This document shows, piece after piece, positions 24,138-32,536 of a stretch of 64,000 nucleotides of DNA. The notes under the pieces were generated by a model. The model was not told where the DNA came from. It made no database searches and worked only from the letters and a program-made list of their open reading frames with translations. The DNA lies in contig BMSW01000006.1 in the NCBI GenBank assembly GCA_014649355.1, positions 62,001 through 126,000 on the forward strand, written 5' to 3'. A program made the position numbers and the translations under genes. The stretch is from Streptomyces althioticus (lineage in GTDB: Bacteria; Actinomycetota; Actinomycetes; Streptomycetales; Streptomycetaceae). The first letter of the stretch is position 1, and each line of letters starts with the position of its first letter.

Positions 24138-26963
24138 TCAGGCCAGCTGCCGGCGCACCAGCTCGTGCAGACGCCCCTGCGTGTCGGCGAGCAGGTCGGC
24201 GGGAGTGCCCTGCTGGACCACCTTGCCGGCCTCCATCACCACCACCCGGTCCGCGTCCAGCACCGTCGACAGGCGGTGCGCGATGACGATGCGGGTCGCC
24301 CGCAGCGCCTTGGTGCTCTCGATGACTGTCCGCTGCGTCTCGTTGTCCAGGGCGCTGGTCGCCTCGTCGAAGAAGAGGATCCGCGGCCGGCGGATCAGCG
24401 CCTGGGCGATCATCAGCCGCTGCCGCTGACCGCCCGACACCGCTCCGCTGCCCGACACGATCGTGTGCAGCCCCATCGGCATCCGCCGGATGTCCTCCGC
24501 GAGGCCCGCCATCTCCGCCGCCGCCATCGCCTCCTCCGGCGTGTACGGCTCACTCCCGCAGATCACGTCCAGGATCGACCCGGTGAACGGCTGGGCGTGC
24601 TGGAGCACCACACCGCACTGGCGGCGCACCGCCGACTGGTCGAGCGCCGCCAGGTCCTGACCGTCGTACAGCACGCTGCCGGACTGCGGGCGGTCGAAGC
24701 CGATGAGCAGCCGCAGCAGCGTCGACTTGCCGCAGCCGCTCGGGCCGACCACCGCCACGAACTCGCCCGGCCGCGCTTCGAACGACACGTCGTCCAGCAC
24801 CAGCGGGCCGTCCTCGGAGTAGCGGAACGACACCCGCCGCGCCTCGATCGCGCCGGTCAGCGGCCCCGGACGGGTGCTCGCCGCGCGCACCTCGGGCGTC
24901 GCGTCAAGCACCGGCCGGATCTGCTCGAACAGCGGCAGTGCGGCGACCGCCGAGACGAACGAGCCGGTCAGCTGGGTCACCGACGTCAGCACCATCGTGA
25001 CCGACGTGTTGAAGGTGAGGAACTCCGCCGCCGTCATCGACCCGCGCGCCGGGCCCGCGAGCAGCATGAACATCCCCAGCGTGCACAGCGGCAGGTACAC
25101 CGCGCCCAGCACCGCCGTCAGGTTCTTGATCCGCCCGGCCTTCTGCTGGAGCTCACGGCTGCGCGCGAACTGCGACGCCCACGCCGCGTACGCGTAGTTC
25201 TCCGCCGCCGCCACGCGCAGCTTCGGCAGTCCGCGCAGGGTCTGGAACGCCTGGTTGTTCAGCTTGTTGGTGAGCACCACCAGCCGTCGCTGCCAGCGCA
25301 CCTGCCACAGCCCGAGACCCAGGAACACGGCCGCGATCACCACCAGCATGCCCATCGCGGCCAGCGCCATCGGCACGCTGAACCACAGCAGCAGCGCCAG
25401 GTTCACCGCGCCCACCGTGAGCGACTGCGTCACCGTGGGCCCGACACCGGCCAGCATGCGGCGGATCGCGCTGATGCCCATCGCCGCGCTCGCCAGCTCG
25501 CCCGTGGACCGCTCCGTGAAGAACCGGGTCGGCAGCCTGAGCAGCCTGTCCCACACCGCCGGCTGGAGCGTGGCCTCCACCCGGCCCTCGAGACGCAGCA
25601 GCGTGAGGTTCTGCAACAGCATGAACGCGGCCGCGACCACACTGCTGAGGATCACCGCGAGACTCACCTGCACGATCAGGTCCGTCTGCGCCTTCGGCAC
25701 GTACTCGCCGAGCACCCGGCCCGTCGCCAGCGGCACCAGCGCCCCCAGCACCACCGTCACCAGACCGCTCAGCAGCAACCCCGTCAGATCGCCCCGGGTG
25801 CCGCCCATGCAGAACCGCATCAGCCGCAGCGGGCTCAGCCGCCGTTCGGGCAGCGGACGGTAGAACATCACCGCGCGCGGCTCGAACTCCTCGGCGTTCG
25901 CCTTCTCCACCGGGGTCTCCCGGCCCGTCGACGGATGCACGGCCACATAGCCGCCGCGCCGCCACAGCAGCGCCACCGGCGCCCCCGACAGGGCACGGTG
26001 ACCCACCAGCGGTCCCACGTCGTCGCGCCACCACCGGCCCTCCAGCCGCACCACCCGGGTGCGCAGCCGCGAGGCCAGCGCCACCTGCTCCACCGGGTCC
26101 AGCCGGTCGGCGCCGGTGCCGGACTGCGCCGGCGAGGCCAGCGTGATCCCGGCCGCCCGCGCCACCAGCTCGCAGGCCGCGTACGTGGCGTCCGCGTCCG
26201 CGGCCGTCGTGCGCTGTCCCGACCGCTTGCCGATCGACGCGAGCAGCGTCCGGTCGGCCTGCGCCCGCACCGCCTCACCGGCCGCGATGCCCTGCGCGGT
26301 GCGCGACTCGTGCGTCTCCTCCAGCTGCTCGATCCACCGGTCCAGCGTGGTCATCAGCCGGTACTGCTGGTCGACCATGCTCTGCCACAGCGCCGGGTCC
26401 ATCAGCAGGTCGGCCGCGGCCTCCGCGCCGTACACGGAGCCGTACTGCACGCTGCCCGGGGGCACCTGCATCCAGAACACGTCGTCGTCGGTGGGCGCCG
26501 CCGCCCGCTCCGTCGCCATCGGCGCCTGGAACAGCACGGCGAGGCTCCGGCCCACGCCCAGCGCGAGCGCGTACTCCAGCGGGCTCGTCGTGGGCGGCAC
26601 GTACTGCGGGTTGCCGTACGCGTCGTACGACCAGGTCTGGGTCTGTGCCTCCTGGTACAGCTCACGCAGCGCGATGCGGTGCACCACGCAGTCCCGCAGC
26701 GGCCGCGCCACCAGCGTGTGCGCCGGACCCGCCACCGGACCCAGCACCAGCGAACCCGCCTCCAGACGGCCCAGGTGGTGCCAGTGCCCCTGCTGCTCCG
26801 CGTCCACCGCGAACAGGTCCACGGCGCCGGACGCGATCAGCCACAGCACCTGCGGCCCCTCCAGGTCCAGCTTCCCGAACCCGGAGCAGTCGATCGGGGT
26901 GCCCAGCGCGCCGAGCGCGCCCAGGACGACGTCGCCGCCCTGCCCCTCGTGCACGGCAGTCAT
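24138..26963 (-). CDS. NHLM-type bacteriocin ABC transporter 2 (permease-ATPase)
   Basis: A 941-residue protein of the kind defined as NHLM_micro_ABC2. The N-terminal 100 residues resemble a cyclic-nucleotide-binding-like beta barrel (LWLIASGAVDLFAVDAEQQG). A long family-specific region follows (to about 400), then an exporter membrane domain (about 420-690). The ATPase has Walker A GPSGCGKST (about 738), signature VSGGQRQRL and Walker B ILFFDEATSALD (about 859). It has no C39 peptidase. By family it works with the peptidase-containing ABC1 protein and the HlyD adaptor to export double-glycine-type peptides. Its start is two bases past the ABC1 stop. Confidence 0.88.
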   Translation of the reverse strand: MTAVHEGQGGDVVLGALGALGTPIDCSGFGKLDLEGPQVLWLIASGAVDLFAVDAEQQGHWHHLGRLEAGSLVLGPVAGPAHTLVARPLRDCVVHRIALRELYQEAQTQTWSYDAYGNPQYVPPTTSPLEYALALGVGRSLAVLFQAPMATERAAAPTDDDVFWMQVPPGSVQYGSVYGAEAAADLLMDPALWQSMVDQQYRLMTTLDRWIEQLEETHESRTAQGIAAGEAVRAQADRTLLASIGKRSGQRTTAADADATYAACELVARAAGITLASPAQSGTGADRLDPVEQVALASRLRTRVVRLEGRWWRDDVGPLVGHRALSGAPVALLWRRGGYVAVHPSTGRETPVEKANAEEFEPRAVMFYRPLPERRLSPLRLMRFCMGGTRGDLTGLLLSGLVTVVLGALVPLATGRVLGEYVPKAQTDLIVQVSLAVILSSVVAAAFMLLQNLTLLRLEGRVEATLQPAVWDRLLRLPTRFFTERSTGELASAAMGISAIRRMLAGVGPTVTQSLTVGAVNLALLLWFSVPMALAAMGMLVVIAAVFLGLGLWQVRWQRRLVVLTNKLNNQAFQTLRGLPKLRVAAAENYAYAAWASQFARSRELQQKAGRIKNLTAVLGAVYLPLCTLGMFMLLAGPARGSMTAAEFLTFNTSVTMVLTSVTQLTGSFVSAVAALPLFEQIRPVLDATPEVRAASTRPGPLTGAIEARRVSFRYSEDGPLVLDDVSFEARPGEFVAVVGPSGCGKSTLLRLLIGFDRPQSGSVLYDGQDLAALDQSAVRRQCGVVLQHAQPFTGSILDVICGSEPYTPEEAMAAAEMAGLAEDIRRMPMGLHTIVSGSGAVSGGQRQRLMIAQALIRRPRILFFDEATSALDNETQRTVIESTKALRATRIVIAHRLSTVLDADRVVVMEAGKVVQQGTPADLLADTQGRLHELVRRQLA

Positions 26964-26964
26964 C

Positions 26965-29187
26965 TCATCGCTCCCTGACCAGCGCCGCGTACGCGCCGCC
27001 GCGCGCCACCAGCTCCTCGTGCCGCCCGCGCTCCACGACCGTGCCCTGGTCCAGCACGACGATCTCGTCGCTGTCCCGGACCGTGGACAGCCGGTGCGCG
27101 ATCACCACGCACGCGCAGCCGCGGCGGCGCAGGTTGTCCATCACCACCAGCTCCGTCTCGGCGTCCAGCGCGCTGGTCACCTCGTCGAGCACCAGGATGC
27201 TCGGCCGGCGCACCAGCGCCCGCGCGATCTCCAGACGCTGGCGCTGGCCGCCGGAGAAGTTCCGGCCGTCCTGCTCGACCGGGCTGTGGATGCCGCCCGG
27301 ACGGCGCACGATCACGTCGTACAGCGCCGCGTCCTTCAGCGCCTCCACCACCGCCTCGTCCGGGATCGACGGGTCCCACAGCGCCACGTTGTCCCGCACC
27401 GTCCCCTCGAACAGGAACACGTCCTGGTCGACGAAGGAGACGGACGCCGCCAGCGCCCCACGTGGGATGTCCTCGATGCGCTGCCCGTCGATCCGGATGA
27501 CGCCCTCCCACGGGGTGTAGAGCCCCGAGATCAGCCGTGACACGGTCGACTTGCCGCTGCCCGAGCCGCCCACCAGCGCCACCTGCTGCCCCGGACCGAC
27601 CGTCAGGTCGAAGCCGGTCAGCAGCGGCTTGTCCAGCGGGTTGTAGCCGAAGGTGAGGTTCTGCAGCTCCACATGGCCGTGCAGCCGCCGGGTCGACTCA
27701 CCGGCGCCCGGACGCCCGTACAGCGGGTCCGTCCGGAAGTTCTCGACGTCCTTCAGCCGGGCCACGTCGGCGGCGAAGTCCTGGATGCGGCCCGCCACCC
27801 CGTTCAGCCGGGTCAGCGGCGCCGTGAACCGGGCGACCAGCGCCTGGAAGGCCACCAGCAGACCGACCGAGATGTGCCCCTCGACCGCCCGCATGCCGCC
27901 GATCCAGAGGATCAGCGCGCTGTTCAGCGTGGCCAGCGTCGGCGCGACGACGCCGAGCCACGCGCTCGGCACCCCGAGCCGCTGCTGCTCCTCCAGCGTG
28001 GTGGCGTGCTGCCCGGCCCACTTGCGGAAGTAGCCGTCCTCGCCGCCGGTCGCCTTCAGCGTCTCGATCAGCTGGAGCCCCGTGTACGCGGTGTTGGTGA
28101 GCCGCGCCGTGTCCGCGCGCAGCTTCGCCGTGCGGGTGGCGCGCAGCCGGATCACGATCCGCATCGCGAGGACGTTCAGCAGCGCCACCCCGATGCCCAC
28201 GAACGTGAGCTGCGGGTCGTACGTGTAGAGCAGCACCGCGTACAGCACGACCACGACCGCGTCGACGCCCGCCGCCGACAGGTCACGGGCCAGCGTCTCC
28301 GCCACGGCGTCGTTGGACTGCAGGCGCTGCACGAGGTCGGCGGGGCTGCGCTGGGAGAAGAACGTCACCGGCAGCCGCAGCAGGTGGCGCAGGAAGCGCG
28401 CGCTGGACAGCGTCGACGAGATCAGCCGGCCGCGCAGCAGGTTCGCCTGCTGGAGCCAGGTCAGCAGCAGCGTCAGCAGGACGCACGCGCCCATCGACGC
28501 GAACAGCACGTCCAGCATCGACGTCTGCTGCCCGATCAGGAACTCGTCGATGAAGGTGCGGCTCAGGCCGGGCAGCGCCGCGCCCACCGCCACCAGCAGC
28601 AGACTGGTCAGCACCACGGCGGGCATCGTGCCCGCGGTGCCGCGCAGCCGCGCCGGCATCGCGCCGAGCACACCGGGCTTGCGGCCGCCCCGGGTGAAGT
28701 CGTCGCCGGGCTCCATCACCAGCACCACGCCGGTGAAGCTGCCGTCGAACTCCTCCAGCGGCACGAACCTGCGGCCCTTGGCGGGGTCGTTGACGTACAC
28801 CCCGCGACGGCCGAAGCGGCGGCCCATGCCGTCGTAGACGACGTAGTGGTTGAACTCCCAGAACAGGATGGCCGGCGACGTCACCTCGGCGAGGGCGGCC
28901 AGGTCCATCTGCATGCCCTTGGCGGTCAGCCCGTAGCTGCGGGCCGCCTTCAGCAGGTTGCTGGCGCGCGAGCCGTCCCGCGAGACGCCGCACGCGATGC
29001 GCAGCTCCTCCAGCGGGACGTGGCGGCCGTGATGGCCCAGCACCATGGCCAGCGAGGCGGCCCCGCACTCCACGGCCTCCATCTGGAGCACGGTGGGCGT
29101 ACGGACCGTCTTCGCGCGGGACTTGGGCACCTTACGGCGGGGCGGGGCGGCGCGGCGTCTGCCGCGGGTCTCCTGTGCGGTGCTCAC
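26965..29187 (-). CDS. NHLM-type C39 peptidase ABC transporter 1
   Basis: A 740-residue peptidase-containing exporter of the NHLM_micro_ABC1 type. The N-terminal C39 domain is complete: Gln35 and Cys41 in VLQMEAVECGAASLAM, His114 in WEFNHYVVYDG and Asp134 in VYVNDPAKG. The membrane domain (about 165-460) and ABC ATPase follow, with Walker A VGGSGSGKST, signature FSGGQRQRL and Walker B ILVLDEVTSALD. It should cut leaders after a GG motif and push the rest out of the cell, and the precursor at 30.1-30.3 kb has such a site. The GTG start overlaps the stop of the HlyD-type gene by four bases. Confidence 0.9.
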   Translation of the reverse strand: MSTAQETRGRRRAAPPRRKVPKSRAKTVRTPTVLQMEAVECGAASLAMVLGHHGRHVPLEELRIACGVSRDGSRASNLLKAARSYGLTAKGMQMDLAALAEVTSPAILFWEFNHYVVYDGMGRRFGRRGVYVNDPAKGRRFVPLEEFDGSFTGVVLVMEPGDDFTRGGRKPGVLGAMPARLRGTAGTMPAVVLTSLLLVAVGAALPGLSRTFIDEFLIGQQTSMLDVLFASMGACVLLTLLLTWLQQANLLRGRLISSTLSSARFLRHLLRLPVTFFSQRSPADLVQRLQSNDAVAETLARDLSAAGVDAVVVVLYAVLLYTYDPQLTFVGIGVALLNVLAMRIVIRLRATRTAKLRADTARLTNTAYTGLQLIETLKATGGEDGYFRKWAGQHATTLEEQQRLGVPSAWLGVVAPTLATLNSALILWIGGMRAVEGHISVGLLVAFQALVARFTAPLTRLNGVAGRIQDFAADVARLKDVENFRTDPLYGRPGAGESTRRLHGHVELQNLTFGYNPLDKPLLTGFDLTVGPGQQVALVGGSGSGKSTVSRLISGLYTPWEGVIRIDGQRIEDIPRGALAASVSFVDQDVFLFEGTVRDNVALWDPSIPDEAVVEALKDAALYDVIVRRPGGIHSPVEQDGRNFSGGQRQRLEIARALVRRPSILVLDEVTSALDAETELVVMDNLRRRGCACVVIAHRLSTVRDSDEIVVLDQGTVVERGRHEELVARGGAYAALVRER

Positions 29188-29990
29188 GGCAGCAGCCAAT
29201 CCACGGGGCGCTGGTCGGACAGCCGGATGGAACCGGTGGCCAGGGTCATCGACGTCAGCTCGAACGGCGGGCCGTCGGCCGAGGACCACGCGTAGCCGCT
29301 CTCCGTACCGGACGAGCGCTTGAGCTTCACGGTGACCGCCACGGGCCTGCCGTCGCGGGTGAACTCCTCGCCGAGCTGGGTGTCGCCGAGGAACGCGGCG
29401 ATCTGGCGCGGGGACTGGGCGGAGCGGTCCACCTTCTTCACCTCGCCGCGCAGCACGCCGTACTCCTGGCTCGGCACCGACTGCACCGTCAGGTCGACGG
29501 AGGCGTGCGCGGGGATGCCGGCGGCCTTCTGCGCGGGGACGTACACCGTGGCGTACAAGGGGGGTTCGTCGCCGCGGACCTTCTCGACGGCGGCGACGTC
29601 CGCGCCGGTCGAGATGATCTGCCCGGCGCTGGCGGCGAGCGCGGTGATCCGGCCCGCCTGAAGCGTGCGCACGACCTGGTCGCCGTCCGGTGTACGGACC
29701 TTGAGCACGGGGGAGTTCGCCGGCAGCCGCTCGCCCTCGCGCGCGAGTACGGCGGTGACCTGACCGGCGACGGGGCTCTGCAGGATGTAACTGCCCTGCC
29801 CGTACGTGAGGATGGCGGGCGCCTGCACCGTGGAGGTGACCGAGCCGGTCAGCGCCCACACGGACGCGGCGGCCATCGCGATCACGGTGACGGACAGCAC
29901 CAGCCAGCCCTGCGGGCGGGCGAACCGCACCGGCAGGTCGAGATCCTCCGGCGACTGGAGCTTGGCGAGGGCCTGTTGGCGGAATTGCAC
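29184..29990 (-). CDS. HlyD-type adaptor of the NHLM exporter
   Basis: A 268-residue membrane-fusion-like protein matching the NHLM_micro_HlyD family. It has a short cytoplasmic N-terminus with QFRQQALAKL, one membrane helix (about residues 28-50: GWLVLSVTVIAMAAASVWAL), a biotinyl-lipoyl-like half (ILQSPVAGQVTAVLAREGERL) and a beta-rich remainder. It would sit outside the membrane and organise the two ABC proteins. The C-terminal four bases overlap the start of the C39 transporter gene. It is separated from the precursor gene by a 120-base gap that holds a hairpin. Confidence 0.85.
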   Translation of the reverse strand: MQFRQQALAKLQSPEDLDLPVRFARPQGWLVLSVTVIAMAAASVWALTGSVTSTVQAPAILTYGQGSYILQSPVAGQVTAVLAREGERLPANSPVLKVRTPDGDQVVRTLQAGRITALAASAGQIISTGADVAAVEKVRGDEPPLYATVYVPAQKAAGIPAHASVDLTVQSVPSQEYGVLRGEVKKVDRSAQSPRQIAAFLGDTQLGEEFTRDGRPVAVTVKLKRSSGTESGYAWSSADGPPFELTSMTLATGSIRLSDQRPVDWLLP

Positions 29991-30063
29991 GGGTCTTCCC
30001 TCACCTGGGTGAACTGTGCGACGTGACGGAAGGACTGGAAGGACCGCGAACGCACCACAGAGC

Positions 30064-30088
30064 CCCGGAGCCGGGGTACGGCTCCGGG
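30064..30088 (-). terminator. Hairpin between precursor and exporter genes
   Basis: CCCGGAGCC (30064-30072) and GGCTCCGGG (30080-30088) form a perfect 9-bp stem 22 bases downstream of the precursor stop. It may act as a partial terminator that keeps precursor transcripts more abundant than exporter transcripts. Confidence 0.55.
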
Positions 30089-30110
30089 ACTCGGTGGAAC
30101 AAGGGCGCGA

Positions 30111-30326
30111 TCAGAGACCGGCGACCAGGTTGGTGACCGGGGCCGTGTTCAGGCCGGTGACACCCTCGACGGTGCCGACAACGGTGTCGACCAGGCCGGA
30201 AACCGGGGCGATGCCGTCCAGGGCGCCGGTGAGGGTGTTCACGGCGTTGACGGACAGACCACCGGAAACGGCGTCGAGCTCGGCGTCGGCGATCTCGACG
30301 GTCTCGACCTGGGGGGTGGAGTTCAT
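30111..30326 (-). CDS. Double-glycine leader peptide precursor
   Basis: A 71-residue precursor. The first 23 residues form a leader that ends ELDAVSGG, the classic double-glycine site cut by C39 peptidases, with hydrophobic residues at the expected positions (Val, Ile, Leu, Val). The predicted product has 48 residues with no Cys, Lys, Arg, His, Phe, Tyr or Trp and three acidic residues. It is rich in Val, Leu, Gly and Thr. Three imperfect repeats start V-N-T, V-D-T and L-N-T. No lanthionine synthetase, YcaO or radical SAM gene is near. The ATG at 30326 has AAGGGAAG upstream. Function unknown; exported by the adjacent transporters by inference. Confidence 0.85.
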   Translation of the reverse strand: MNSTPQVETVEIADAELDAVSGGLSVNAVNTLTGALDGIAPVSGLVDTVVGTVEGVTGLNTAPVTNLVAGL

Positions 30327-30480
30327 GATGGAACTTCCCTTCGTATGGACTTTCACAAGGGGGGAGCGGCCCCCCTCTGGGGACAGATGAAGGCCGCGAC
30401 CGCGGGCGCTCCGAGCGCCCGTCGCCGGGAGCCCGGAACGGCCTTGCGGTGCGATGGATCAAAGCACGCGGCAACCGGCC
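30327..30480 (-). promoter_or_regulatory. Leader region of the precursor gene with two hairpins
   Basis: Two perfect stems lie upstream of the precursor start: AGGGGGG (30358-30364) with CCCCCCT (30370-30376), and GGGCGCT (30404-30410) with AGCGCCC (30414-30420). The first is about 30 bases before the start codon, so it would be in the 5' untranslated region if transcription begins further upstream. I did not find a consensus promoter. Confidence 0.4.
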
Positions 30481-30896
30481 GCTTCCAATTCCTCACGCGC
30501 CTCACCAGGCAACTTGCGCCCAGGCGGCACCCAAGCGTGCAGACGAGGGCACGGCTCGGCGGCGACTTCTTCACATGGGCCACGGCATGTACCCATCCGG
30601 CCACTTGCGGCCCGTGGCCGGAAAGCGACACACCGGCCGCAATGACGTGTCCCGGATAGGTGCCCTCTGCATGTGTCATGGGTCCGGTGACCGGGTTGGG
30701 CATTCGCTGTGCAGATTCGCCGAAGCCGGGATTCAAGACCCGAGCGGACACCCGGTGTGCCTGCCCGGTGGCGGAACGTGAGCGCCCGGAAAGGCGTTGA
30801 ACACTCCTCAACTCCCTTGCGTACCAACGACCGTCCAGGCGCCGAACCGCCGCCGGAGAGCGGCACGACTCCGGTCCCCCCAGGAGGTCGAGAAGT
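30481..30896. other. Intergenic region between the peptide locus and the S1 protease
   Basis: About 415 bases without a supported gene. Open frames are present on both strands but lack the G/C third-position bias of the neighbours. The region must hold the divergent promoters of the precursor gene and the protease gene. Confidence 0.5.
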
Positions 30897-32240
30897 TTGA
30901 GTCACAAGCGAATCCCGAAGCGCAAGGCCGTGATGGCGGTGGGAGGTGTGGTGGCCCTCGGCGCCGCCGCGATCCTGCTCCCCAACGCCAACGCGTCCCA
31001 GGACGGCGCGTCGGACGGCGTCACGGCCGCGCCGAGGACACTGAAGGCGGGCGACGCATCGGACCTCGCCACCCGGCTCGCCGGCACGCTCGGCGACGCC
31101 TGGGCGGGCGCCTGGTACGACGGCGAGGACAAGCAACTCGTCGTCAACGTGGTACGCGGCGAGAACACCATGGCCCTGAAGGTCCGCAGCGCGGGCGCGG
31201 AGGTCCGCTGGGTCGACAACAGCATGGCCGAACTCGAGGCCGGGGCAGGCACGTTGAAGTCGGAGGCGACCATCCCGGGCACCTCCTGGGCGGTCGACCC
31301 GCGCACCAACAAGATCCTCGTCACCGCGGACAGCACGGTCACCGGCGACCAGTGGGACCAGCTGGAGTCCACCGTCGAGGACCTCGGCTCCGGCATGGCC
31401 ACCCTCAAGAAGTCCGCGGGCACCTTCCGTACCTTCGCGTCCGGCGGCGACGCCATCTTCGCGGGCGGGGCGCGCTGTTCGCTCGGCTTCAACGTCACCG
31501 CGGGCGACGGCAGCCCGGCGTTCCTCACCGCCGGACACTGCGCCGCCGCCGGCGACGAGTGGTCCGACCAACAGGGTGGCCGGCCCATCGCCACGGTCGA
31601 CCAGGCGCTGTTCCCCGGCGCGGGCGACTTCGCGCTCGTCACCTACGACGACCCGGCCACCGAGGCCCCGAGCGAGGTGAACGTCGGCGGCCAGACGGTC
31701 CCGATCGTCCAGGCCGCCGAGGCCACCGTCGGCCAGCAGGTGTTCCGCATGGGCAGCACCACCGGCCTCGCCGACGGCCAGGTGCTCGGCCTGAACGCCA
31801 CCGTGAACTACCCCGAGGGCACGGTGACCGGCCTCATCCAGACCGACGTGTGCGCGGAGCCCGGCGACAGCGGCGGCTCCCTCTTCACCCAGGACGGTCT
31901 GGCCATCGGCCTGACCTCCGGCGGCAGCGGCGACTGCACGGTGGGCGGCGAGACGTTCTTCCAGCCCGTCACCACCGCCCTCGAGGCCGTCGGCGCGACC
32001 CTCGGCGACGGCGGTGCGGGCGCCGGGGACCAGGCGGGCGGCCAGGAGCAGGGCGCGGGCCAGGAGGCCGGCGACGGCCAGGGCGGCGCGGAGGACCAGG
32101 CGGGCGCCGGCGACCAGGCGGGCGGCCAGGACGCCGGCGCCGGGCAGGACGGCGTGGGCGGACAGGACATGCGGGACGGGACCGGTACCGGTTCCGGCCG
32201 TCACTCCGGTCAGGACTCCGGACTGTCCCGGACGCACTGA
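30897..32240 (+). CDS. Secreted streptogrisin-like S1 protease with Gly/Gln-rich tail
   Basis: A 447-residue secreted chymotrypsin-fold protease. A basic N-terminus and signal peptide (to about residue 38) are followed by a propeptide (about 45-190, including TWAVD-like WAVDPRTNKILVTADSTV). The mature domain begins near GGDAIFAGGARCSLGFNV. The triad is complete: His in TAGHC (about 213), Asp in GDFALV (about 244) and Ser in EPGDSGGS (about 324). The final 95 residues are a low-complexity Gly/Ala/Gln/Asp tail with repeated AGDQAGGQ-like units, absent from typical streptogrisins. TTG start with AGGAGG upstream. Confidence 0.88.
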   Translation: MSHKRIPKRKAVMAVGGVVALGAAAILLPNANASQDGASDGVTAAPRTLKAGDASDLATRLAGTLGDAWAGAWYDGEDKQLVVNVVRGENTMALKVRSAGAEVRWVDNSMAELEAGAGTLKSEATIPGTSWAVDPRTNKILVTADSTVTGDQWDQLESTVEDLGSGMATLKKSAGTFRTFASGGDAIFAGGARCSLGFNVTAGDGSPAFLTAGHCAAAGDEWSDQQGGRPIATVDQALFPGAGDFALVTYDDPATEAPSEVNVGGQTVPIVQAAEATVGQQVFRMGSTTGLADGQVLGLNATVNYPEGTVTGLIQTDVCAEPGDSGGSLFTQDGLAIGLTSGGSGDCTVGGETFFQPVTTALEAVGATLGDGGAGAGDQAGGQEQGAGQEAGDGQGGAEDQAGAGDQAGGQDAGAGQDGVGGQDMRDGTGTGSGRHSGQDSGLSRTH

Positions 32241-32289
32241 CCCGCGCGCCATCACCGTGTGCGTGAGGCGCCCCCGGCCGTGTGCGGGC

Positions 32290-32536
32290 CGGGGCGCGCC
32301 CCTGTGGCGGGCAGTCGTGCCGCTTGGGGCGATGGGGGAGGGTGGGCGCAGTGGCACCCTGTCAGCGCCGGGTGCGGGTCGTCCGTGGCTGGTCGCGCAG
32401 TTCCCCGCGCCCCTGAGGTGTGCTTCCGCCACGGCCGTTGGAAGCGCCCTGTTGTCGCTGGGGGCCGGCCCTCTCCCGCGCCGGGTACCGGTGGTTCGTG
32501 GCTGGTCGCGCAGTTCCCCGCGTCCCTCAGGGGCGC
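32290..32536 (+). repeat. Repeat A array, two copies
   Basis: Two diverged units of repeat A, with cores GTGGCTGGTCGCGCAGTTCC at about 32384-32420 and 32498-32536. They follow the S1 protease stop and run into the 3' end of the convergent SpoIIE gene. They are in the same orientation as the array at 19890-20209. Confidence 0.75.

Noticed and set aside
22833..26978. A 1,381-codon open frame on the plus strand
   Set aside because: It lies antisense to the Ppx/GppA and ABC transporter genes, which have clear motifs. Long antisense frames are expected at this G+C content. The product is full of Arg, Gln and His runs and has no domain.
30353..30811. A 152-codon frame on the minus strand upstream of the precursor, possible second precursor
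   Set aside because: Poor third-position bias, no double-glycine leader, and scattered Cys and Arg residues.
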